DNA from: Alphaproteobacteria bacterium
GTDB lineage: Bacteria; Pseudomonadota; Alphaproteobacteria; Rhodobacterales; Rhodobacteraceae
Direction of reading: 5' to 3'
DNA length: 7,038 nt
Assembly (NCBI GenBank): GCA_030425945.1
Contig: JAUHZL010000156.1
Span: forward strand, 1 to 7,038
Of this stretch, positions 1-5,829 are shown piece after piece. A model generated the notes under the pieces. That model searched no databases. It saw only the letters and a list, made by a program, of their open reading frames with translations, and was not told where the DNA came from. The translations under genes and the position numbers were made by a program. Numbering within the stretch: the first letter of the stretch is position 1; each line of letters begins with the position of its first letter.

Positions 1-752
1 TCGATGCCGACTGCATGGCCACCGGGCATTACATCCGCCGCGCGATGGGCGTGAACGGGCCGGAACTGCATTGCGCCGCCGACCCCGCGCGCGACCAGAG
101 CTACTTCCTGTTCTCGACGACGCCCGAGCAGCTCGACTACCTGCGCTTCCCCCTGGGTCACCTGAAGTCCAAGGCGGAAACCCGTGAGCTGGCGAAGAAA
201 TACGGCCTATCGGTCGCCGACAAGCCGGACAGCCAGGACATCTGCTTCGTGCCGAACGGCAACTACGCGTCGGTGATCGAGAAACTGCGGCCGGGCGCCG
301 GTGAGCCGGGCGAGATCGTGCACCTGGACGGGCGCGTATTGGGACACCACACCGGCGTCATCCACTACACGATCGGCCAGCGCCGCGGCCTTGGGATCGG
401 CGGGCTCAGCGACCCGCTCTACGTCGTGCGGCTGGACCCGGTTGCGCGCCAGGTCGTCGTCGGCCCGCGCGAGGCGCTGGCGACACGGACCGTCCCGGTG
501 CGCGAGATCAACTGGCTCGGCGATGCCCCCCTGACCAGCCGCCCGGAGTGGGAAGTCAGCGTGCGCATCCGCTCGACACGGCCGCCGCGCCCGGCGCTGA
601 TCCGGCCGCTGTCGGACACCGAAGCCGAGGTCACGCTGCTGACACCCGAGGACGGCGTTTCGCCCGGGCAGGCCTGCGTGTTCTACGCGCCCGGCCATGC
701 GGACGGCGACACGCGCATCCTCGGCGGCGGCTGGATCTGGCGCGGGCGCTAA
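1..752 (+). CDS. mnmA: tRNA-specific 2-thiouridylase MnmA, 3' part (5' end outside window)
   Basis: MnmA activates U34 of tRNA-Lys, -Glu and -Gln with ATP and inserts sulfur relayed from a cysteine desulfurase, giving the s2U part of mnm5s2U in the cytoplasm. The frame is open from the window edge (first full codon at 3-5), so the first ATG at 15 is internal; it lies in the conserved ATGHY motif. Further family motifs follow: DQSYFL, the FPLG segment, SQDICFVP, GQRRGLGIGG and the C-terminal beta-barrel ending LGGGWI. The cysteine of SQDICF (codon 243-245) matches the catalytic-persulfide Cys199 of the E. coli enzyme. About 249 residues are present of the roughly 370 usual, so the PP-loop and first catalytic cysteine lie upstream, out of view. 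The TAA stop (750-752) overlaps the stop of the convergent lysR gene, leaving no room for a dedicated terminator. Assignment to this family is secure. Confidence 0.96.
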   Translation, partial: DADCMATGHYIRRAMGVNGPELHCAADPARDQSYFLFSTTPEQLDYLRFPLGHLKSKAETRELAKKYGLSVADKPDSQDICFVPNGNYASVIEKLRPGAGEPGEIVHLDGRVLGHHTGVIHYTIGQRRGLGIGGLSDPLYVVRLDPVARQVVVGPREALATRTVPVREINWLGDAPLTSRPEWEVSVRIRSTRPPRPALIRPLSDTEAEVTLLTPEDGVSPGQACVFYAPGHADGDTRILGGGWIWRGR

Positions 753-1627
753 GGCGCGTCGTCCCCGGTCAGCAACCACGCGCGACGGTCCCGCAGCGCC
801 TTTCTGACGGCGCGCATCACCGTGCGGATCCGCGGCACGTGGGACAGGTCCTCGTGACAGGCGACCCAGATCGGAACGGTCAGCGGCACGGGCAACAGGT
901 CGAGCCGCCGCAGCCCGCTGCCGGGTCCCGCGAGGCAGGCCGGGATCACCGTCCGCCCCATTCCGGCCGAGGCCATGTCCCGCAGCACGAGGAAGCTGTC
1001 ACCCAGCATCTTCGGGCGGCCGCCTGTGGTATCCAGATACGCCGTGACCCAGCGCCCCGCCACGGTCGCGGCCAGCGCGCCCTTGTACCCCAGCCAGTCG
1101 GGCGCGCCTCCGGACGCCGCCTCGACCGCGACGAAACCCAGCTCGGCGGCGATCTCGCCCGACAGGCCTTCGGGCAAGGCCGGTGCCGGGCGCACGGCGA
1201 TCTCAGCATCCATGCGGGACAGGTCGAGATGGGCGTTCGAGCACAGCAACTCGAACTCGAGGTCCGGCTCGCGCGTGGCGATGGCCGCCAGCACCGGCGG
1301 CAGCACCGCCGTGCAGAAAGTGTCGGTCGAAGTGATCCGCACCGCCCCGCGCACCCGCGCCCCGCGCCCGGCCAGCAGACGGTCCACCGCCGACACCGCA
1401 CCGTCGATCTGGCGCAGGGCGGCGACCACCGGCTCGAACCCCGGGCGCAGCCGGTGCCCCTGCGCGGAGCGGTCGAAGATCGTCATGCCGTGCCGCGCTT
1501 CGAACGCCGCGAGGCGGCGCAGCACGGTCGCATGGTTCACGCCCAGCTTGCGCGCAGCCGCATTGACCGAGCCGGCATCGGCCACGGCCAGAAGGAAGCG
1601 CAGATCATCCCAGCTTTCGTTGTGCAT
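749..1627 (-). CDS. LysR-family transcriptional regulator
   Basis: A 292-residue protein of normal length for a LysR-type DNA-binding regulator. Residues about 6-65 form the winged helix-turn-helix, with the typical pattern WDDLRFLLAVADAGSVNAAA followed by KLGVNHATVLRRL. From about residue 92 (GAVRITSTDTF) to the end lies the periplasmic-binding-protein-like effector domain. The ATG at 1625-1627 fits the family's normal N-terminus, but no good Shine-Dalgarno sequence precedes it; instead the codon sits in the loop of a perfect 6-bp inverted repeat (1619-1638). The gene is divergent from the cytochrome c' gene across 93 bp, the classic layout for a LysR regulator and its target, so control of the cytochromes and of itself is a reasonable inference. 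The effector is unknown. At the other end its TAG stop overlaps the mnmA stop. Family certain, target inferred. Confidence 0.93.
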   Translation of the reverse strand: MHNESWDDLRFLLAVADAGSVNAAARKLGVNHATVLRRLAAFEARHGMTIFDRSAQGHRLRPGFEPVVAALRQIDGAVSAVDRLLAGRGARVRGAVRITSTDTFCTAVLPPVLAAIATREPDLEFELLCSNAHLDLSRMDAEIAVRPAPALPEGLSGEIAAELGFVAVEAASGGAPDWLGYKGALAATVAGRWVTAYLDTTGGRPKMLGDSFLVLRDMASAGMGRTVIPACLAGPGSGLRRLDLLPVPLTVPIWVACHEDLSHVPRIRTVMRAVRKALRDRRAWLLTGDDAP

Positions 1628-1638
1628 CAGGTCACAAC
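1619..1638. promoter_or_regulatory. Inverted repeat spanning the lysR start codon (candidate operator or mRNA hairpin)
   Basis: GTTGTG (1619-1624) and CACAAC (1633-1638) are exact reverse complements separated by 8 nt. The lysR ATG (1627-1625 on the minus strand) falls inside the spacer. In lysR mRNA this would place the AUG in the loop of a 6-bp stem; as DNA it could be an autoregulatory binding site. The even spacing does not fit the usual LysR T-N11-A box exactly. The symmetry is seen directly; the function is inferred. Confidence 0.4.
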
Positions 1639-1644
1639 CATGCC

Positions 1645-1663
1645 GGAAAAATGCAGGGTTTCC
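1645..1663. promoter_or_regulatory. Inverted repeat GGAAA-N9-TTTCC in the divergent promoter region
   Basis: Perfect 5-bp arms at 1645-1649 and 1659-1663 with a 9-nt spacer, located between the divergent lysR and cytochrome c' genes. The 19-bp length and position suit a LysR-family regulatory site. The right arm overlaps the weak -35 proposed for the cytochrome promoter. Five-base arms can arise by chance, so this is only a candidate. Confidence 0.33.
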
Positions 1664-1686
1664 AGATGTATTCTGCGCCCTATCCT
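1659..1686 (+). promoter_or_regulatory. Weak candidate sigma-70 promoter for the cytochrome pair
   Basis: TTTCCA (1659-1664) and TATCCT (1681-1686) are separated by 16 nt. Each matches the -35 and -10 consensus at four of six positions. The -10 lies about 35 nt upstream of the cytochrome c' start. Such a weak match would suit an activator-dependent promoter, but it may be coincidental. Confidence 0.22.
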
Positions 1687-1708
1687 TCGATCACATCCCC
1701 ATTCGACC

Positions 1709-1714
1709 AAGGAG
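1709..1714 (+). promoter_or_regulatory. Ribosome binding site of the cytochrome c' gene
   Basis: AAGGAG is a near-perfect Shine-Dalgarno sequence 6 nt before the ATG at 1721. It decides the start, because this reading frame stays open far upstream through the antisense of lysR. Confidence 0.85.
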
Positions 1715-1720
1715 TGTCGC

Positions 1721-2188
1721 ATGACGACCGTTACCAGACTTGCTGCCCTGGCCCTCGGCGCTGCCCTCGTGGCGGCCCCGCTGACCGCGACGGCACAGAG
1801 CTTCGACAACCATATCGCGGCCCGGAAGGGCGAGATGCAGATCATGTCCTTCAATCTCGGGATTCTCGGCGGCATGGCGCGCGGGAACATGCCCTATGAC
1901 GCCGAGGCGGCGCAGGCCGCGGCCGACAACCTCGTCGCCATCTCGCAGCTGACGCAGACCGTGCAGTGGGCCGAGGGCTCGGACAACATGGAACTCAGCA
2001 ACACCCGCGCGCTGCCCGCGATCTGGGACGACTTCGCCGACTTCCAGGCGAAATGGGCCAGCTTCGGCGAGCGCGCCGTGGCGCTTCAGGCGGTCGCCGG
2101 TCAGGGGGCCGAGGGTCTCGGCGCCGCGATCGGTGGCGTCGGCGGCACCTGCCAGGCCTGCCACGAGGCCTATCGGCAGCCGAACTGA
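1721..2188 (+). CDS. cycP: Cytochrome c' (periplasmic, class II c-type)
   Basis: A 155-residue class II cytochrome c: a four-helix-bundle, high-spin heme protein of the periplasm that binds NO and CO and is linked in several proteobacteria to nitric oxide tolerance. The start is fixed by the strong AAGGAG site and by the signal peptide it creates: a hydrophobic stretch in residues 6-22, then A-T-A before Gln26 as the likely cleavage point. Mature length is about 130, normal for the family. The heme motif CQACH is at residues 144-148, close to the C-terminus as is diagnostic, followed by the typical EAYR. The R35-x-x-x-M39 segment of helix A aligns with the distal-pocket region, so Met39 may be the distal residue, and the conserved PYDA follows at 58-61. 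It is the first gene of a two-cytochrome unit; the partner starts 19 nt after its stop codon. The gene symbol is by analogy with Rhodobacter cycP. Confidence 0.93.
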   Translation: MTTVTRLAALALGAALVAAPLTATAQSFDNHIAARKGEMQIMSFNLGILGGMARGNMPYDAEAAQAAADNLVAISQLTQTVQWAEGSDNMELSNTRALPAIWDDFADFQAKWASFGERAVALQAVAGQGAEGLGAAIGGVGGTCQACHEAYRQPN

Positions 2189-2206
2189 TCCGGAGCGGGG
2201 ACCGTC

Positions 2207-3082
2207 ATGCGCAAGGGCCTTCTGATCGGCACTGTCCTTCTCGCCGCGGGCGTCGCGGCGGGATGGGGTATCACGATGCCGCGTTCGGACGGACCCGAAG
2301 TGCTGGCGGGCCTCACGCCCGATCCCGAGAACGGGCGGCGCGTCTTCCTTGCCGGGGGATGCGCCTCCTGCCACGCCGCGCCCGAGGGCGAGAACGATCT
2401 TGTTCTGGCCGGGGGGCAGCGGTTCGAAACCCCGTTCGGCACCTTCGTCGCGCCGAACATCACTCCGGATCCGGAGGCCGGGATCGGCAACTGGTCGGCG
2501 CTCGACCTCTGGAACGCGATGCATCACGGGACCTCGCCGGAGGGGGCGCACTACTACCCCGCCTTCCCCTATTCCAGCTATGTCCGCGCGACCCCGCAGG
2601 ACGTCGTCGACCTGCATGCCTACCTCGGCACCTTGCCCACCAGCGACGTGCCCTCGCAGCCGCATGACCTGGGCTTTCCGTTCTCGGTCCGCGCCAGTGT
2701 CGGGGGATGGAAGGTGCTGTTCCTGACCGACAGCTACGTGATGCCGGCCTCGGACGACCCGCAGATCATCCGTGGCCGCTATCTGGTTGAAGCGCTGGGA
2801 CATTGTGCCGAATGCCATACACCGCGTAATGGATTGGGGGCGCTCGATACGGCCCGGTGGCTGGACGGGGCGCCCAACCCGTCGGGCAGCGGACAGATCC
2901 CGGGGATCGCGCCGGACAAGCTCGACTGGCCCGCAAACGACATCGCCTACTACCTCGAAACCGGGTTCACCCCCAGCTTCGACTCGGTCGGAGGACACAT
3001 GGCCGCCGTGGTGAAGAACTACGCGCAACTGCCGCCCGAGGACCGAGAGGCCGTGGCCGCCTATCTGAAGGCCCTGCCCTAA
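2207..3082 (+). CDS. Diheme cytochrome c, probably membrane-anchored
   Basis: A 291-residue protein with two class I c-type domains. Residues 4-22 are a hydrophobic N-terminal segment without a clear signal peptidase site, so it is more likely a membrane anchor with the hemes in the periplasm. Heme 1 attaches at CASCH (52-56) and heme 2 at CAECH (200-204). The NITPDPEAGIGNWS segment (84-97) and YPAFPY (117-122) place it near the cytochrome subunits of membrane alcohol and gluconate dehydrogenases, though no dehydrogenase gene is adjacent. Met265 in GGHMAAV is a good sixth ligand for heme 2; heme 1 has phenylalanine (F120) where the alcohol dehydrogenase subunits have Met in AMPY. The gene follows cytochrome c' by 18 nt with a GGAG at 2192-2195 and is surely co-transcribed. 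It likely passes electrons between the membrane chain and a soluble partner; the partner is unknown. Its TAA overlaps the lpxB stop. Confidence 0.88.
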   Translation: MRKGLLIGTVLLAAGVAAGWGITMPRSDGPEVLAGLTPDPENGRRVFLAGGCASCHAAPEGENDLVLAGGQRFETPFGTFVAPNITPDPEAGIGNWSALDLWNAMHHGTSPEGAHYYPAFPYSSYVRATPQDVVDLHAYLGTLPTSDVPSQPHDLGFPFSVRASVGGWKVLFLTDSYVMPASDDPQIIRGRYLVEALGHCAECHTPRNGLGALDTARWLDGAPNPSGSGQIPGIAPDKLDWPANDIAYYLETGFTPSFDSVGGHMAAVVKNYAQLPPEDREAVAAYLKALP

Positions 3083-4248
3083 CGCGCTGACAGACCGTCC
3101 AGAATCGCCTGCGCGGCGCGCAGGCCGGGTGCATCGCCCCCGCGGCCGAGGCGCTCCATCGTCACCTGCATGGCGGCGGCTTGGGCCGACGGATCGGCGA
3201 GCACTGCTTCCAATGCTGTCGCAAGCGATGACGGGGTGCAGGCCTGCCCGAGGTATTCCGGCACCGCGCGCGTTTCGCTGACGAGGTTCACCAGCGTGAC
3301 GGTATCGATCCGCAGGCGCGACGCGATGATCCGGCGGCTGAACCAGTTCATGTCATAGCCGATCACCATCGGCGTGTTCGCGGCCGCGAGTTCCAGCGAC
3401 ACCGTGCCCGACGCGGCCAGCGCGACATCGGCGGCGGCGAACACCGCGCGCTTCTTCGCCTGCCAATCCTGCCCCTCCGGCGCCATGACCACCGGATGTC
3501 CCGGCCAGTTCCGCACCAGGTCGCGCACGCGCGCGGCCAGTCCCGACACCGTCGGAACGATCACGCGCAGATCGGGATGCCGGTTTGCGAGGCGGTTCAG
3601 CGCCGGACCGAAGATCGGGGCCAGGCGATCCACCTCGCTGCGCCGCGACCCCGGCAAGGCCAGGACCAGCGGCGTTTCCCTTTGCAATCCGAGGCTTGCG
3701 CGAACGTTGGACACATCTTCATCGCTTGGCACGGGCTGCGCCGCAACCGGATGACCGACGAAATCAGCCCGCATGCCCTCGGCTTCCATGAAAGGCGGCT
3801 CGAAGGGAAGCAGGCACAGAACCTGATCGACCAGCGGCGCCATCTTCGCCGCCCGCTCCGGCCGCCACGCCCAGACCGACGGAGCCACATAGTGAACGAC
3901 GCGTTGATCCGGCCACGTCGCGCGCACCCGCTTCACCACGCGCAGGCAGAAATCCGGGCTGTCGATCGTCAGCAGGATGTCCGGCTTCTCGGCAATCACC
4001 GCCTCGGCCGTCTGGCGCACGCGGGCCAGCAATCCGGGCAGCTTGGGCAGAACCTCCGCCAAGCCCATCACGCTGAGCTCGTCCATGTCGAACAGGCTGT
4101 CGAGCCCTTCCGCCTGCATCAGCGGGCCACCGACACCGGAGATTTTCACGTTCGGTATCAGGGACTTGAGCCCCGACAGGACCGCCCCGCCGAGGGCGTC
4201 ACCGGAGGGTTCCCCGGCGATGACGAAGACGCTCAGGTCTCGGCCCAC
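3079..4248 (-). CDS. lpxB: Lipid-A-disaccharide synthase LpxB
   Basis: LpxB is a glycosyltransferase of family GT19 on the inner face of the cytoplasmic membrane. It joins UDP-2,3-diacylglucosamine to lipid X, forming the beta-1',6 lipid A disaccharide 1-phosphate and releasing UDP. The 389-residue length is normal. Visible family motifs are AGEPSGD (11-17, with the conserved Glu13), GVGGPLM (38-44), the DSPDF acid region (96-100), HYVAPSVWAWRP (119-130), LPGSRRSEV (198-206), SGTVSLELA (280-288) and VNLVSE (320-325). The start is a GTG at 4248-4246, overlapping lpxI by 16 nt; the next in-frame Met is residue 44, beyond the conserved AGEPSGD, so GTG is the best start. No strong ribosome binding site is present, which suggests coupling to lpxI translation. 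It is the last gene of the minus-strand operon, and its TAG overlaps the stop of the diheme cytochrome gene. Confidence 0.97.
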   Translation of the reverse strand: MGRDLSVFVIAGEPSGDALGGAVLSGLKSLIPNVKISGVGGPLMQAEGLDSLFDMDELSVMGLAEVLPKLPGLLARVRQTAEAVIAEKPDILLTIDSPDFCLRVVKRVRATWPDQRVVHYVAPSVWAWRPERAAKMAPLVDQVLCLLPFEPPFMEAEGMRADFVGHPVAAQPVPSDEDVSNVRASLGLQRETPLVLALPGSRRSEVDRLAPIFGPALNRLANRHPDLRVIVPTVSGLAARVRDLVRNWPGHPVVMAPEGQDWQAKKRAVFAAADVALAASGTVSLELAAANTPMVIGYDMNWFSRRIIASRLRIDTVTLVNLVSETRAVPEYLGQACTPSSLATALEAVLADPSAQAAAMQVTMERLGRGGDAPGLRAAQAILDGLSAR

Positions 4249-5027
4249 AGCACCAACCCCGCTGCATCCGCGCGCCGCACCGTCTCGTCCCGGTCGAGGA
4301 TCATCACCCGCCCCGCCTGAAGACAGATGCCCGACAGACCCGCGTCCACCGCCGCATCCACCGTGTCCGGGCCGATCACGGGCATGTCCACGCGCAGGTC
4401 CTGCCCCGGCTTGGCGCGCTTGACCAGCACCCCGTTCACGATGGGCTGCCGCAGCGTCCGGGCCTGCCGAACCTGAGACAGCAGAACATCGGTTCCGTAA
4501 AGTGATTCAATCCCAAGAACTTGTCCGGCACAAACAACACAGGCCTGCCCGACATCGAGCGGTCCCAGTGCCTCCAGCACGGCGCTGCCGCGCGCCGCAT
4601 CTGCCAGGTCGCGCGGCTCGGGCGTTCCCACAACCGGACCGGCGGACACCACGAGATCCGGCCGGATCTCATGTGCGCCACGCACGGTGAAGCCCTGATC
4701 TTCGAACACGCCGATAACTGCGCGCAGGAGCGCGTCGTCGCCCTGCGACAGAACCGGCAACAGCCGCGGCATCAGCGCGACGGTTTCCGGATCGAAGGCG
4801 GTCGGATCGAGCGCGGGCCGCGCCATGCCGCCAGCGAAGCACAACTCTTCCACCCCAGCCGCGCGGAGATCTGAAAAGAGGGCGCCAAGCCGCTCGAATC
4901 GCGCAACAATATCGGGCGTTCCCGGAAGGTCCCGCGGCACCCCCTCCAGACCGACGATCAGCGCCGGACCCGCCGCGTGCAGAAGCCCGGGCAAGGATCC
5001 GGACCCGGCAATGATCGCGCGGACCAT
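4233..5027 (-). CDS. lpxI: UDP-2,3-diacylglucosamine pyrophosphatase LpxI
   Basis: LpxI hydrolyses UDP-2,3-diacylglucosamine to UMP and lipid X. It is the alphaproteobacterial replacement for LpxH and unrelated to it in sequence. The 264-residue protein is slightly shorter than the Caulobacter enzyme. It shows the N-terminal glycine-rich IIAGSGSLPGLL (5-16), the SQGDDALLRAVI segment (94-105), LDVGQA (157-162), the GTD signature (178-180) and KPGQDLRVDMPVIGPDT (206-222), whose aspartates 210 and 214 lie in the most conserved catalytic region. The ATG at 5027-5025 lies 4 nt after the lpxA stop, and the gene's own stop lies 16 nt inside lpxB, so three lpx genes are translationally linked. Codon use for residues 163-186 departs sharply from the rest of the gene (see findings). 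Placement between lpxA and lpxB confirms the role. Confidence 0.96.
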   Translation of the reverse strand: MVRAIIAGSGSLPGLLHAAGPALIVGLEGVPRDLPGTPDIVARFERLGALFSDLRAAGVEELCFAGGMARPALDPTAFDPETVALMPRLLPVLSQGDDALLRAVIGVFEDQGFTVRGAHEIRPDLVVSAGPVVGTPEPRDLADAARGSAVLEALGPLDVGQACVVCAGQVLGIESLYGTDVLLSQVRQARTLRQPIVNGVLVKRAKPGQDLRVDMPVIGPDTVDAAVDAGLSGICLQAGRVMILDRDETVRRADAAGLVLWAET

Positions 5028-5031
5028 GGTC

Positions 5032-5829
5032 TCAGCTCGGGGTCAGGAAACTGCGATCCGACGCGGCGAGAATGAAGCGGGTGATGTCCCGGACATAGTC
5101 ACTGTCGGTATCGTCATCGAGACGTTGCGCCCGTTCGAGGAAGGACCCCTCGCCCTGCGCCAAGGCCTGGTACGCGGCGCGCAACGCGGTGATATCGGCC
5201 CGGCTGACCCCGCGCCGTTTCAACCCGACAAGGTTCAACCCTTCGAGCCGCCCGCGTTCGGCCTGGACCAGACCATAGGGAATGACATCGTTGGTCACCA
5301 TCGTAACGGCGCCCACGATGGCGCCCCGCCCGATGCGGACGAACTGGTGAATCCCGGACAGGCCGCCGATCAGGACATTGTCCTCGAGAATGCAGTGCCC
5401 GGCGACTGCCACCTGGTTCACGAGGATCACGTTGTTGCCGATCTGGGCGTCATGGGCGACATGGCAGCCCGCCATGAACAGCCCGTCATCGCCGACCCGG
5501 GTGACACCGCCCCCACCGGCGGTGCCGGTATTCATCGTCACATGCTCCCGGATCCGGTTGCGCTTGCCGATGATCAGTTGCGTGCGCTCGCCCTTGAACT
5601 TCAGGTCCTGCGGCACTTCCCCGATGCTGGAGAAGGGAAAGATCACGGTTTCGTCGCCGATCTCGGTCCAGCCCGTCACGACGACATGCGACTTCAGCAC
5701 GACTGCACGGCCCAGCGTCACCTCCGGTCCGATGACGCAGAACGGGCCGATTTCGCAGTCGGGTCCGATGGTTGCGCCGTCCTCGACGATCGCGCTCGGG
5801 TGGATCCGGGCAGACGGATCGAGGCTCAT
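5032..5829 (-). CDS. lpxA: UDP-N-acetylglucosamine acyltransferase LpxA
   Basis: LpxA transfers an R-3-hydroxyacyl group from ACP to the 3-OH of UDP-GlcNAc, the first step of lipid A synthesis, as a cytoplasmic trimer. The 265-residue protein has the left-handed beta-helix hexapeptide repeats across residues 7-185 and a helical C-terminal part containing LKRRGVSR (203-210). His126 in CHVAHD is the catalytic base equivalent to E. coli His125; His123, His145 and His161 match the other active-site histidines. The frame is open further upstream to an ATG at 5910, but the start is at 5829: it gives the standard MSLDPSARIHPSA N-terminus and an ATGA overlap with the fabZ stop, a typical coupled junction. 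At the acyl-chain ruler position (E. coli Gly173) this protein has Ala174, which may affect chain length. It is followed 4 nt later by lpxI. Confidence 0.97.
   Translation of the reverse strand: MSLDPSARIHPSAIVEDGATIGPDCEIGPFCVIGPEVTLGRAVVLKSHVVVTGWTEIGDETVIFPFSSIGEVPQDLKFKGERTQLIIGKRNRIREHVTMNTGTAGGGGVTRVGDDGLFMAGCHVAHDAQIGNNVILVNQVAVAGHCILEDNVLIGGLSGIHQFVRIGRGAIVGAVTMVTNDVIPYGLVQAERGRLEGLNLVGLKRRGVSRADITALRAAYQALAQGEGSFLERAQRLDDDTDSDYVRDITRFILAASDRSFLTPS

Noticed and set aside
548..1720. Long plus-strand open frame upstream of and in frame with cytochrome c'
   Set aside because: It runs antisense to lysR, its Arg/Pro/His-rich translation resembles no family, and the real gene has its own AAGGAG site and signal peptide at 1721.
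1628..1720. FNR, NnrR or similar anaerobic/NO box before cytochrome c'
   Set aside because: I looked for TTGAT-N4-ATCAA and close variants and found none convincing.
1691..3028. 445-codon minus-strand open frame
   Set aside because: It is antisense to both cytochrome genes, which have heme motifs and ribosome binding sites; the translation is low-complexity, as expected from GC-rich shadow frames.
3060..3100. Bidirectional intrinsic terminator at the diheme cytochrome / lpxB junction
   Set aside because: No stem-loop with a T-run was seen on either strand near the overlapping stops.
3496..4320. 274-codon plus-strand open frame
   Set aside because: It is antisense to lpxB, with an Arg/His/Gln-rich composition typical of a shadow frame.
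5506..5523. Inverted repeat ACCGCC / GGCGGT in lpxA
   Set aside because: The 6-bp arms come from glycine codons of the GTAGGGG segment and are best explained by coding constraint.
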